Shown in pieces: positions 36,698 through 48,602 of a DNA stretch of 64,000 nucleotides. The translations under genes and the position numbers were made by a program. The notes under the pieces are model-generated. The model searched no databases. It was not told the DNA's origin and was given only the letters and a program-made list of their open reading frames with translations. The DNA is from Ryuthela nishihirai (Eukaryota; Arthropoda; Arachnida; Araneae; Heptathelidae), in assembly GCA_038380435.1 (NCBI GenBank), contig JAWZYU010000013.1, forward strand, positions 64,622,446-64,686,445, written 5' to 3'. Each line of letters opens with the position of its first letter. The stretch's first letter is position 1.

Positions 36698-37340
36698 TTT
36701 TTTCTGGCAGTATGCAATGGTTTGCAGTACCGGCATCTTTTTTCTTAAGTTATTAAAAATTTGCGATTTATTGACAGCAAAATGTATTATAAATATTTAT
36801 AAATTATAAATATATATTAATATTTATATTATATTATAAATAATATTTATATTTATATTATATTAATAATTATATATTATAATATATATTAATATTTATA
36901 AATATTCCAATAGATGGTATTGTGTTCACGAATTGAATTTTCAGTTTTGATTACTCATAAGTTGGTACCCTGCTTTCCTGTTTCATAGGTTGGTACGCAA
37001 CCGGAAACAGGAAGTTGTGTTCACTTCCGATTGCTTCTGATATCAGTTTATCAGTTCTATATCCACTCTGCAACAGGCAGGTGTTCGCAGGTGTTCACGT
37101 GAGTTTTCAATTAATCTAAGTTAAATCAGTGAAATCATTGTTCAAAATGAGTAAAATAAGTAGTTACTTTATGCCAATGAGTAAAAAAGGAAGGCTGAAG
37201 AAGCAGAAATTATTGAATCTACTTGTGATCCTGTAAAACAGAAAATTAGCACCGAAAATACACTTGGTGAAGATGATCAGTCTGCTGATTGTCACACAGC
37301 CAGGGTATTTTCCTCTACAATTGTTGAATAGTTAAGAGTA
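36698..37340 (+). pseudogene. possible hAT-type element start with transposase N-terminus relic
   Basis: After the LINE break there is CTTTTTTTCTGGCAGTATGC and GCAGTACCGGCATC, which resemble hAT termini, then an AT tract (36780-36910). At 37147 a short frame reads MSKISSYFMPMSKK. After one frameshift it continues as KAEEAEIIESTCDPVKQKIS and ends at a stop near 37331. This resembles the low-complexity N-terminus of KRxxSYF-type hAT/DUF4371 transposases. Weak evidence; no catalytic part is visible. Confidence 0.3.
36780..36905. repeat. AT-rich low-complexity tract
   Basis: Runs of ATATTTATA, TTATATTATA and related units, partly self-complementary. Confidence 0.8.
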
Positions 37341-38579
37341 AGAGGGCAAACTTAGGAATTTCATTGTGGAGGTGGCAGGACAAGGAAATTGTGAATCATA
37401 AGTCATTTCTTACACTTTATCTTTCATGAATTCTGGTTTTTGTTCTTTACTAAGTGTACAGTCTAACTATATAGTTGTGTACTAGCTACTATATGGTTTT
37501 GGGCTAAGTGTTCAAAAAATAAAAAATTCTTAATTTGGCACAGAAAGATGAAATTATAAAGAATTTTAGGAAGGCAAAATAAAGCTTATGTTGCCAAAGT
37601 GTATAGAATTCCAAAAATTCTTTATCCATAATTTAAAAAAATAAATAAGGAAAGATCAGAATTTACCACTACATGCTTCAAATGGGAAAAAAAAAGCAGA
37701 GTTCATTAGATGAATGGCTTACTAAAAAATAAGTAATAATCTTTATTATCTGTGTTTCAAGTAGTCTTATTATATTTACATTTAAGTCCTTATTACTTGG
37801 GGTTAAATTCATGGATATTTCATTTCTTAGATAACTTTCCAATCAATATTTCTTATAATGAATTTACAGATATTACAATACAGATTATACATTATCAGAA
37901 TAGATACTACACATATTGCTTTGGCTCTCCCTTCAAATTCATCAGAAACGGATTTGACTATACATTTATTTTAATAAATGATTTATTATAAATTTTGAGG
38001 TAAATTCTTATGAGTAGTAACATGGTTGGTATGTTTCAGCCGCTAGAACCCTTTAAATAGTAAATATCATTCAAAATCGTGATTTGGTGAATATTTTTCA
38101 ATTTCTTGCAATGTTTTGCTAAAAAAAGACTTTATTTCATGGTTAGGGAACTTTCAATATAGCTTTCCATTCACATGAGTGTCCTAATACTTTTAATAAT
38201 TATGCATAATTTGTTCACTCCCATAGCAAAAAAAAAAGCAAGGGAGGAAAATGTTCGACTATTAATAATTTGATTTTTAATCCTTCATCAGTTGCCTTCT
38301 GTTTTGTAACATGGATAGTCAGTCGCATTGTGTCTGACAGATCCATGATATGCATCTTAATATTAAACACTTGTATGCTTTTCCCCCCCACTAATTTGAA
38401 ATATATTCTTATCATTGGCAAATATTAATCTATTTAAGGCCATAAATTATAGTCCTAAATTTTTTTTTTCAGTAACCAAAATTTCACAGTTTTATACTTG
38501 TGAATGACATTAAAGCATTTCTAAATACTAGGTAAGAAAAGAATTTACTATATATCTGAAAAGGTCTTGCCTGTTTGTT
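37341..38579. other. no clear feature
   Basis: AT-rich. About 37985-38100 resembles the middle of the foldback element at 5872-6370, and may be a diverged copy. Confidence 0.35.
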
Positions 38580-39520
38580 TCTATTTTCAGAACCCGAAAA
38601 ATTTTCCTCACTTCAAAAAAAAAAATCCCAAATGACAAATTTTCCTCTATATTTATCCAAAAAAAAGAAATCCTTCTTTTAAAAAGTGGCAGGAAGTGCT
38701 AATAAATGGTAAAAGCTAGAACCACCAAACTCTGTATCCTGCTTCATCTAATCATAACTTAGACCAATGTAAGGGTTCAGACCCCCAAAGTTTTCCCTCC
38801 CTCCAAAAAAAAATTACCTTGCTCCCTGCTAAAAAGGAGTAAGAACTGCTTCTAAAAAGGTAGGAGCTAGAACCACCAAACTCAGTATACTGCTTCCTCT
38901 AATTGTAATTTAGAGCAATGTAAGAGTTAGGACCCCTGAGATATTTTCCTCCCCAAGAAAAGGGGGAATGAACTATTTCTAAATGGTAAGAGATTGGACC
39001 ACCACATTCAGTATACAGTTTTTTTCCAAACTGAAACATAAAGTAGTGAAGAAGCTTAGCCCTCAATAATGTTTTCCTGCTGATAAAATGGCTCCATAAA
39101 AGTTCTGATTTTTTCTTCTGAAAAAATGGGGAGGGATTTATTAGAAATGGTAAGAGCTATGGTTACTAAATTTGGTATACAACTTCCTCTCATAACAGAT
39201 TACAGAAACATAGGGATTTGATCTCCCATCTTTCCTCCCACTCCAGAAAAAGCTCCCCCCCCCACCATCAACACACACACAAATACTGGAGAATTTATCC
39301 TAAATGATAAAAGGTATGATCACTCAAATTTAGTAAACAGCTTCCTCTCATACTCACTTTGAGAAATACACCTCCCAACCTTTCCCTCACAGTTTTCACC
39401 CTCCCAACCTTTCCCCCCACCAAAAAAACCCTTCTACATAAAACAGTGAAAAGAAATTTTCCTAAACAGTAAGAACTATGATCACCGAATTTAACACACA
39501 GCTTCCTCTCATTAAGGCAC
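38580..39520. repeat. diverged tandem repeat, unit about 155-165 bp
   Basis: The block AAATGGTAAGAGCTA.GACCACCAAATT.AGTATACAGCTTCCTCT recurs in degenerate form at about 38705, 38858, 38981, 39146, 39301 and 39463, always with pyrimidine-rich CCCCCAAAG.TTTTCCTCCC text between. Spacings are 153, 123, 165, 155 and 162 bases. It ends where the Tc1 element begins. Confidence 0.72.
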
Positions 39521-39540
39521 TAATCAGTCCATGCTTTATA

Positions 39541-41477
39541 CACTGAATAGACAAATTATTATATACATCTACCAAATAACTTGTTGCTTCACCTTTAGCC
39601 CTCACAACAGCAGCCAGACATCTTGTTAAGTATTCAATGAGGTGTTGAAAACATGAAGGTAGTAATGCCACCCATGGAACAAGCATCGCCTATCATAGAG
39701 CATTCCCAGTTGCCCCGGTGGGGATTGGGAGGGGGGGGGGGTTCGAACAGATCTTTCCAATTCATCCCATTTCTGAATGGGGTTGAGGTCGGGCAATTGA
39801 GGGATCATTATTCAAGTATGGTAAACTCACTTGAATGCTGCTGGAGTCAATTGGTCATCACTCAGGAAGTATGCAGTGTGGCATTGTCCTGTTGGAAGAT
39901 GGCATCATGGTGCAGAAAGAGAATCATTACGAATAGGTGTAGATGGTCGCAAAGGATGTTCACATGCCTTGTGCCAGTGTCGATGGGTATGAGGGGCCCC
40001 AAGGAAGCCCATGTAACTGCACCCCAAACTGTTACACCGCCTCCACCTGCCTTTATGACCCAAGCTGGGTCAGTTTATGCCACACACGCACCCTCCCAAC
40101 GGTGTGATATAGTTATATATATATATAATTTTTATTCATAAGAGTAAAGAATACAAATACATTTACACTTTGACCCGCAAAGCTAAATAGCTTATCTGCA
40201 GGAAAATGAATAAATTATATTAACATAAGTCATTCAGCCACAAAAATGGTGTACATCAAATAAATCCACAAAACAACACATAAAAATCAGCTAACTAGAA
40301 AATACCAAATAATTTTTTAATTCCATTTTAAGTCTTCTAAAAGAATCTATATTTAGTAATTCTTTTGGAATAGCATTAAATATAAGTGGTACTTGATATT
40401 CGGAGGTATGTTTCCCGTAATTATTTCGAAAATTTGGCAATTTGTAATAACCCTGGTTTTGAAGTCTTGTATTTTTATTATGTTGAATTTTTAGTTTGTA
40501 AGTTTCGTCAAAAAAATTTTTAATTATTACATTATATTTATATAAATTGCTGTAGGACAAAAGATTTAAAAATTTTAATCTATCGGTAGAAGTTTTATAA
40601 ATTTTTTGCAAATGAAACGGAATAATATTTTTAGCTATTATAGACTGCAGTTTTTCTATTTTATTTATGTTAGTTAAGTTAGTTGTTCCATGCACAATTA
40701 TTCCATAATTTAAAATAGATTGGCATATTGCTTTATAAAATAGGACACGTTTCCATATTTAATGCGTATTTCAATTTTTGAATTTTTATCGCCGATATTC
40801 TCAAGCTTTCACATATGTGGGATATATGGGCATTCCACCTAAAATATTCATCAAAAATGATTCCTAAGTAATTTATTTTATTTACTTGCTCAACAAGTGG
40901 GCAGCTGCATAATCATTGATTACATAACCATGATTCGTCAGACCAGATGATGTGTTTGCAGTCCTCCACACCTCCAGTTACAATAGGCCTTTGCAAACTG
41001 CAGCTAATCTTTCGGTGTCTTGCAGTCAACAAAGGGACACAATATGGATGTCTGGATAGTCTTTGTGCATAAGCTTGTGGATGTGCCCTCATCCAATTCT
41101 GACATAATCAGCTCCACGGTAGCTGTGCGATTCCTTGTAATGATGTGGGACAGTTTGCGCTCACCTCAAGAGTCAATTGCACATTTACGTCTACATTTCT
41201 CCTGCTGGTTAGAAGTTTTGCAATATTTCATATAGTGTTGGTATACACGTGTGATGGTCTGATGTGGAAATCCCAACAGTTCAGCGGTTGCAGTGATTGA
41301 ACAATCAGCACCTACTATCCTTGCACTTACTATCTGGCCATGGTCAAACTCACTTACATTGCTGCTTTCACCCATGATTACTTCTCTGTGACTGGTTTCA
41401 AATGCGTTGAGACATGCACTATTTATAGACATTGCCAGTTTCAGAATCCCACATGACTGCATATTGTTATTGGGGTG
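39541..41477 (-). mobile_element. Tc1-type transposon split by a LINE insertion
   Basis: TA flanks both ends (39539-39540 and 41478-41479) and the termini CACTGAATAG and CACCCCAATA are loosely inverted. On the minus strand 41375-40920 encodes a transposase N-terminus: MGESSNVSEFDHGQIVSARI, a helix-turn-helix part, then the first catalytic Asp in WSDES. After the LINE insertion the frame resumes at about 40095 with the second Asp (QQDNATLHTS). It then gives PDLNPIQKWDELERSVR, where the expected catalytic Glu is Gln. Stops and a C tract add to the decay, so it is inactive. Confidence 0.83.
40105..40915 (-). mobile_element. non-LTR retrotransposon 3' part inserted in the Tc1 element
   Basis: On the minus strand 40900-40720 reads VNKINYLGIIFDEYFRWNAH, and 40695-40291 gives an open frame of 134 codons ending in NYLVFSS. 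Together they match the C-terminal thumb and tail of CR1/jockey-group reverse transcriptases: Y-L-G-I-x-x-D, then N-Y-G-K...YQ-x-P-x-x-(F/W)-N. It is not the RTE family found elsewhere in the window. The element is 5'-truncated and ends at a TA-rich tail near 40105-40130. Boundaries are good to about 15 bases. Confidence 0.75.
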
Positions 41478-41479
41478 TA

Positions 41480-43179
41480 TATAACAATTTATTCATTTGG
41501 TATATAATATTTATTACTTTAAGTATCTGAAAACAAAACTTTTCATGGTTGTAAACATAAAAAAATATAACTTTTTATCTAGAAAATGGAGAGCATAACA
41601 CATGTAATTGTGCACTACTGTTCTTTGTTCCTAGGGGCATTTGAAATGTAAATCCAGACTCTGTAGACAAGAAACCTTTTATAATATAAAAGTGAATAAC
41701 AAATTATAACAAACAATAAAAAAATTTACAGTTAAAAAAAGCTTTGGGGGAGGGGATTTTGTTTCTCCTGGTATCATATATACTATCGTGCTGGCCCTGA
41801 CTGCTTCCCATCTTGTTTGTTAAAGAACTTTCTCAAAAAGAAAAAGTACAAATGATCAGCATTTTCTGGCTCTTCTTTCTATATTGTAGTGTTAGTTATT
41901 TTCATTAATCAATGATTAAACAATGAATAATGTTTACTCATTAATTTTCAGTTAGTACTTATTAGCAATAAAATTTTTGTAATATCAAATAATATGTAAA
42001 TCAAATAATATCACAGATGTGGGTTTTGCACCTGCTAAGAGTTGCACTCCATTGCTGTTTTGCTAGCCTTGATCAATTACGGGGAAACAAAAAATAAGCC
42101 TTCTTATTCAAACAATCAGCGTTTAGCAATGTGATGGTAATTTTACAGCACCTATTAACTGATTACGAAGGAGATTAAATCTATTTACATTTTTGCAGTG
42201 CAGAAGGTCTGCTGCTGGTGTACTTTTTGATATTAACATAATTAACTTAATTGCTATTAATTAATAATGCATAAACATCATTCAATTATTAATAATATAT
42301 TAATCATTATAATTATAAAATTAATATTATAATACAGATGAAATAGCAACAAATCCTATAGCACCTCTTTCTCCAATGATTTTTTGAGAAAGTACTTGAG
42401 CTGCTAACAGTGGAAGTTTGAAATGAGAAGCAATGGTTAATCGCAGTCACTTATCAAAGCCCAAAACATGCATACTTTTTGACATTAATAAAGTTAAGTG
42501 TTAATAATTAATAATAAAATATAAAGGCATCATTTCTTGATTAAAAATCCATTAATAGATATATTTTATAAATGGACACTAAACAAAAACTTCATCAATT
42601 ACAGACCCAGATAACGATAGACAATGGCACCCATATCATAGGGAAGTTCTCTAATGTGTGAGTGTGATCCTGAAGCTGCAAGGTAAGAGAATTCCAAGTA
42701 ATCCAATTTGTAATTAGTTATCCAGAGTGAGAAGCATATTCAAGTTGTATACACCCATTTAGATACAATTTGCAGTCTCCAACTTTGCAGAAGAATTTAG
42801 GTGCAACTTATAAACTTTCTCTGACCTGCAGAACATTAATGTGTAGGTGAGCTCACAGTCAAGTACAGATTAGGATGTGGGGAGAGAGGTGCACTTTTAG
42901 TGAAGTAAAAGAGCTAAAATGGAAACAATTATTTCCTTTCATTACTCCTTTGGGGCACTTCCTTTTGGGAAAAAATTATAAAATTTGAGAGCAGATTTTC
43001 TTTTTTTTTAAAAAATGGGCAAACTGAAAAATGCAAATTAGGATTTTCAATAACTAATTCAAATAATAATTCTACATTTTTTCAAAAGTAGCATGAGTTA
43101 TTTCTATTGCTATTTAAAGCAAGAGAACCAATAATATTATCAAATTAAAATCTTAGAAATATATAATCAAATGACTCAC
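41480..43179. other. intron DNA with no recognised element
   Basis: AT-rich. Two loosely similar blocks (about 42225-42330 and 42474-42560, both starting with ACTTTTTGA.ATTAA) hint at an old tandem duplication. Confidence 0.35.
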
Positions 43180-43357
43180 GTAAAATTGGTATATGGCATA
43201 TTGCTATCACTGTATGCATGGGATACTTTAAATGGATGTGAATATGAATTCTTGTTTGTTGGATAGCCAAGCCTTTGAAGACAGTCTTTGTAAGCCAACT
43301 GTTTGAAATCAGAATGATTTGCTGAAATGTGGCCAGTAGTAAGGAACTCAATAACCC
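43180..43357 (-). CDS. CNOT6: CNOT6/CCR4 deadenylase, penultimate coding exon
   Basis: This 178-bp exon continues the deadenylase directly from the exon at 57566-57799. It encodes the segment after the catalytic Asn loop: GVIEFLTTGHISANHSDFK, a middle part rich in Lys, Asn and Ser, then SNMPYTNFT. In the family this stretch reads GVVEYL...DNHKDFK...MPYTNYT, so the match is colinear. The acceptor TTTTAG lies just above 43357 and the donor GTGAGT starts at 43179. The exon begins with two bases that complete a Gly codon and ends with two bases (AC), which the first base of the 30356 exon completes to Thr. There is no stop or frameshift. The flanking introns are about 14.2 kb upstream and 12.8 kb downstream and carry most of the repeats of the window. 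Confidence 0.93.
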
Positions 43358-44126
43358 CTAAAACATTACAGAAAGAAAAAAGATTAGAATCCTAGAATAA
43401 CAATTACTGCGTTTTCAAGATCATAAAATACATTCAGAATTTAGACAGCAAATTTTGGAGAAAAAAATTGATTGCATACATTTAAAAATCAAATTAAAAA
43501 TGTCTGTATAACACAAGAAACAACAACAAAGCATGAAGCTTTTAATTACTAGCTACAAAGACTGTGCAGAGAACTCCCCCCCCCCCACAAAAAAAATTAT
43601 AGTTTGTTACTCTCACTTCCATGCTAATGTTATGATCTAGACTAGTATGCCCTGCGAGCCAAATGCAGCCTGTAACAGAGAGTAATTTGTCTCATTAAGT
43701 ATTTGTGATCCCAGTAAAAGACTATAATAAAAAAAAAACATATAATTCACGACAAAAGAATGATTACAAAGCAAAACATTTTTCAGATTTTATTTACTTA
43801 TTTAATATTATTTACCATCAGTCTTATTATTTCATTATTCGGTATTATTAATATTATTTATTTACCATTTCACTAGTTTACTTATTTCCAACTGGGAATC
43901 TAATTTGAGAGGCAAATGATTGTGCACAATCAACATTTCACAGAAAATGCCATTACTCAATACAAAGAAATAGGTAATTATAAGCAGCAGCAATTTTCTG
44001 GCATCATTTACTATCAAGATTTTACCAAACACTGATGATTTGTGAAAATTGTTTTCGATCACCCAAGTCACATTATAATGCATTCTCTTTTTATCTTAAT
44101 TATGCTACATATTTACATTTCATGTT

Positions 44127-44490
44127 GGGGCAGGGATGGCTTAGTTGGTAGCATGCCAGGCTTGTAATCTGCAGTTCCCAGGTTTGACTCCCAGCTGGGC
44201 CAGAGTTATTTATCCCCTCAAAACTTCCTGCCCTAGCCACGATCAGTAGGGGAACATGACAGTCTTGGAAAGGCTGCTGTCCATTGGATAGGTTGTTAAG
44301 CCATGACTTCATGTGTGGGAGAGGCATACTCTGTGCATGTTAAAGAACGTGCTGGATGCCCTTGATTTTAGACTACCATCTGTCTCCCAATAGCTGTCCA
44401 GTGGGTCCCCTCCACCAACCTTTGGGGTCCTTGTAACCTAGCCATTTAGCCCATTGTGTGCAAAAAAGTGCTGCTCAGAGGTAAAACAAT
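44127..44490 (+). mobile_element. SINE family A, moderately diverged
   Basis: The head GGATGGCTTAGTTGGTAGC and the body through AAAGAACGTGCTGGATGCCC to GCTGCTCAGAGGTAAAACAA are readable. A short duplication, TTTCATG, flanks it (about 44119 and 44499). Parts of the body are deleted near the CCTTTGGGGTCC motif. Confidence 0.85.
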
Positions 44491-44964
44491 CAATAAACCT
44501 TTCATGCTCGTTTTCATAAAAAATATACAAGGTGGATCAAAAGTCTTTGACCAATGTTACAATCAGTTAAAAATTTTATTATCACATTAAAACTAAAAAT
44601 GGTGATTTTTTAATGATGATTTTGATTTGATGTTTTTGGTTTTAATGTGAATAATGTATATAAGCAGAGCCAAGTATATCTGGAGGACCAACTCCCCCTC
44701 AAGAATAGTAGTAACAGGAATGGAAGCAAAGAAATATTAAACATATATATTATATGAATTTTTCAAAAATTTCTACATACCAGAATAGCATTTTGATTGA
44801 TCTTGCACCCCCCCTCCCCCATTTTTTTTTTAGATCTAAGTCTGATCCTGAGCATTTATTCACTTAGGGCTAAACAGATAACAACAGATAAACAATCAGA
44901 TTAACAACAGATAAACAACAGGGATCACAACAGATAAACAAGTAGAAAGCCCAGTAATATATTT

Positions 44965-45025
44965 TCCCATAACAGAAGCCCACTGATGCAGCAAGTTCAA
45001 GATCAATAACTGTGCTGAAAGACAT
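44965..45025 (-). mobile_element. RTE LINE, 5' end fragment
   Basis: ATAACAGAAGCCCACTGATG and CAGCAAGTTCAAGATC match the 5' border of the LINE at 50183-50222 (AACAGAGGCCCACCAGTGCA, GCAAGTCCAGGATC). It is too short to classify by itself. Confidence 0.45.
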
Positions 45026-45418
45026 CAGACTAAGGGTATTGAACCATTTTCACTGGTGGGCCATTTTCCAACAGGGAAGCAATAGGTTAATTATTTTTGA
45101 ATAATGAAAAGTCTCCTGAGGCCAGATCAAAATGCATGTTACAGATATCCTCCAGCTTACACAACAGTTACATTCCCAAGAATGATCCTGTAACTCAAAC
45201 ATTTTTACCTACTACCAATAACTTTATAAACAGAGGTTGCTAACTTCACATTTTATATAAATTCAATTTTCTACAAGAAATTATCTTATTCATATTTATT
45301 TTTGATTAATATTATTTATTACTATCTTTAACTCTTCCTCCTAATTGCATGGGATAAAAGTAGATGAAATTAGCAGATTTGTCTAACTCTTCCTGTGTGA
45401 CTCTTGATGCTCATTTAA

Positions 45419-46382
45419 CCCTTCCAGTGTCCAGCCTGAAAAACTGGTTTCCATCCAGAGGCCAAGCTATTTTCTCCCTATGCTCAGCCAAAAAAAAATT
45501 AACTTTAGAACTTTTTTCCAAATAACTAATGAAAGGAATTATGACATGTTATATGTCAAATGAATCAGCATTTAATTCTGGATTTTCTGAAAATAAAATA
45601 CTTAACAAAAAAAGACGACGTTTTATTTTAATGACTTTTTTAGAGTCATAGTAAAAAAATGCATCTGACAACATCAATAAAAATTTATTAAAAAAAAACA
45701 ACTAATAGATGGAAATGAGTATAATGCACATGAATAGGAAGGCTATTAATTTCTGAATAATGAAAAAAATTCTTTTTTTGCTTTCAAGTAAATATTTCTC
45801 TTGTTTTACAATTTTTTTTTCTCAGTACCATACTTTGAGAAAATTCTAGGCATTTAGCCAGTGGTGAGAGTGGATTGTATTTCTTACTAGTATGCTTGAA
45901 AGCACCACTATGTGTGGAAAACAATGCACAGATGATCACTCCAATAAAGTCATCTTACAGGGGTAATAAAGTGAAGTGTATGGTCACGAAAGTATAATGC
46001 GCAGTATTTTGCGTTTCTCTCTGTTTTTTGCTAATAGAAATCATTTAAGAGTTTTTTACTGAAAAAAATATTAATATACCTAAATATTATACTGATGATT
46101 CAATTGTATTTGTGGATTTTGGCCTTATTGAAGAAACAAATAATAAGATGGAGGGTTGTTACCCAGTGTTATGTTTTTAAACTGATCACCCCTGGCGAAT
46201 TAGATACCCGTTTTCAAAGAAAATTAAGTTTTTCTTTTTCGAATTTTGCGTTCATTAACAGTAATAATTCGTACTAATAGGTGATTGGAAAATGCAAATA
46301 ATATATTAAATCCTATAAAATGCAAAACGTATATCTCATTTATCGCTGAAAATGAAAGGTTGGATTTTCTTACCTCGGGGGG
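45419..46382. mobile_element. piggyBac-like nonautonomous element, family shared with 62.4-62.7 kb
   Basis: TTAA lies at both ends (45415-45418 and 46383-46386). The left end is CCCTTCCAGTGTCCAGCCTG; the right end read inward is CCCCCCGAGGTAAG, so only the CCC is shared. The first 360 bases align with 62732-62380 in reverse, including GAAATTAACTTTAGAA-like and GAAAATAAAATA.TTAACAAA blocks. No transposase is visible. Left end firm, right end tentative. Confidence 0.6.
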
Positions 46383-46489
46383 TTAAAGGACAAATCACCA
46401 AGTGTATATAAAATGATTTATTTATTACTGTATTAATTGAAACCTATATGCTAAATTTATAAAAGGGTTATTTTTGCACCTATCATTCA

Positions 46490-46905
46490 TTTTGCCATTT
46501 GACTTACAGTTTTGCCAACTAGTCATAATTTCACAGAAATAATTCCCAATATTTACATTTTGTCTAAATTGTAGCAGGTCAGTGTGAAATTTTCCCTTGA
46601 TTTGGCCAACTCTCCTTAATTTCACGAAACTAATCCCAATCTTTATATCTCTCCTAAATTTGCCTCTTTATATCTCTCCTAAATTTGCCAAATCTTTCAA
46701 ACTTTTCCAACTCCCCAAGATTTTGCCAAGTTTTCTCCATTTTAGTCAACTATCCTGAATTTAACAAACAGAATCCCAATTATCACAACTCGCCTGTATT
46801 TTCCAAGTGGATTCGAATTTTGCCAACTGCCCTACATTTTGTTAAGTTTCATCAATAATTTGTCCAACACTCCTTAATTTCACAAAACAAATCTCAATTT
46901 TCACA
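46490..46905. repeat. minisatellite, left block
   Basis: Degenerate units of about 20 bp with the core ATTTTGCCAACTCTCC, alternating with AATTTCACAAAA.AAATCCCAATTTTCACA. It continues on the other side of the LINE at 50221. Confidence 0.78.
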
Positions 46906-46938
46906 TCATCATCATCATCATCCTCAAGCAGCCATGGG

Positions 46939-48584
46939 CTACGGAGGTCCAACCAGACCGCGCAGTTTAATTCTCCAAGCATATCTGTCCTGAGCTACAT
47001 CTGCTGCATCTGGCCACTGTACACCAATTCTAACAAGGTCCTGTTTGACATTGTCTGCCCACCGCATCCTAGGTCTCCCCCTCCTTCTGAGGCCTCTAGG
47101 CACACTGTTCATAACCCTATTCGCCAATCTATAATTATCCATACGGGCAACATGGCCAAACCAGCGGAGTCTCTCTCTGCACAATATGCTGCTTAAAGGA
47201 GGTTGCAGACTCCTTTGCCCAACCTCATCATTAGTTACAAAGTTAAACCACCTAATACCCAAGATACTGCGCAAGCATCTAGAATCAAAAGCATCTAGTT
47301 TCCTGTTATCTTGCTTACACAGCGTCCAAGTTTCACTACCATAACTAACCCTAGAAAGAACCAAACTATTATACAGTCTAATTTTAGTCTTTAGGTGTAT
47401 ACGCCTATTTCTCCACAATCTCCATAGATTCTTAAAAGTCCCGGCAGCAATACCTATTCGTCTGTTAATCTCATGCCGCACATCACCAGTATCAGTTACG
47501 CAGCTCCCAAGGTAATTAAACTGTGACACCTGCTCAAGACTGCAACCATTCAGATTAACTGAATCACAACCTGCCTGACCAATTTTCATCACTTTAGTTT
47601 TCTCTCTGTTTATAACCAAACCTACTGTACTACCAGTCTCATCAACAGTTTGAATGAAAGAGTTCATCTCATCAACATCATTTGCCAAAAGGGCTAAATC
47701 ATCAGCATAATCTAAATCAGAAATTTTCGAATCTCCAGCCCATTTAAGGCCAAAAGCTTTCCCTTGAAGTGAATTTCGCATAACATAATCAACAACCAAA
47801 CTAAAGAGAAAAGGAGACAAAATGCACCCGTGTCGAACACCAGAAGTAATGCTAAACCAATTGCTATAAGACTTACCAACCCTCACACATGACTCAGTGT
47901 TATTATAGAGAGCTTTCATTATGTTAACTAACTTGTCTGGTATACCATATGATCTCACAATCAATCACAAATTATGACGATCAACAGAGTCGAAAGCCTT
48001 TTTGAAATCAACAAAGGTTTCTGAAACTCTAAACATTTCTCAAGAATCTGCCTAAGTGAAAATATCTGATCTACACATCCCCTACCACTTCTGAATCCAC
48101 ATTGCTCATCACGCAATTGCCTGTCAACCAGATTCTTAATTCTATTAAGCACAATCATGGAAAGAACTTTACCTGGAACAGAGAGTAGGCTGATACCCCT
48201 ATAGTTATCACAAGAACTGCGATCACCTTTTTTGAAAATAGGGATAATAATAGCTCTGGTAAAATCTTTAGGAACCATGCCTTTATCATAAAAGTTATTC
48301 AAAATTTCAGTCATCCAAATGGTAACTGAAACATTCCCAGCTCTAAGCATTTCCGTAGTAATTTCATCCACCCCTGGGGATTTATGAAGTTTAAGTTTAG
48401 AAATAGCCAAACTAACTTCAGATTGTGTTATAGGGCCAACATTAAAGCCAACAATGCATCTATCATCATTGCAAACAATGGGAGTAGAACTAACCACATT
48501 GTTTAGAACATCACTGAAATGCTCAGCCCACCTAGCCATGACAGAATCCTCACCTTCTATAACCTTGCCTTGTTTATCCTTCAA
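46939..48584 (-). pseudogene. RTE ORF, reverse transcriptase part
   Basis: The first part (48584-47961) carries HKSPGVDEITTEML, IIPIFKKGDRSSCDNYRGIS and the QCGFRSGRGCVDQIF motif. A deletion of roughly a dozen bases near 48017, judged by comparison with the copy at about 35270, shifts the frame. The second part (47964-46939) holds GVRHGCILSPFLFSLV and the catalytic box LDYADDLALLAN (YADD codons 47709-47698). It then gives FNYLGSCVTD, LSRVSYGSETWTLCK and the C-terminal RRRGRPRMRWADNVK, which are typical of RTE proteins. The catalytic Asp pair is intact, but the frame is not. Confidence 0.92.
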
Positions 48585-48602
48585 TCCCGGTATACCTGTT
48601 CA

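Larger units (their letters stand above)
30357..43179 (-). other. last intron of the CNOT6-like gene (about 12.8 kb)
   Basis: A phase-2 intron bounded by GTGAGT at the 43179 side and ACAG at the 30357 side. It contains tandem SINEs, a piggyBac-like MITE, an RTE LINE copy, a possible hAT relic, a 160-bp tandem repeat and a split Tc1 element, each listed separately. The rest, notably 32270-33650 and 41480-43179, is AT-rich with no gene or intact element that I can recognise. Confidence 0.9.

Noticed and set aside
39653..40141. 162-codon plus-strand open frame
   Set aside because: It is antisense to the Tc1 transposase C-terminus and runs into the LINE tail; an artefact frame.
44524..44560. Mariner-like terminus (ACAAGGTGGATCAAAAGTCT)
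   Set aside because: Only one end is seen, with no inverted partner or coding remains nearby.
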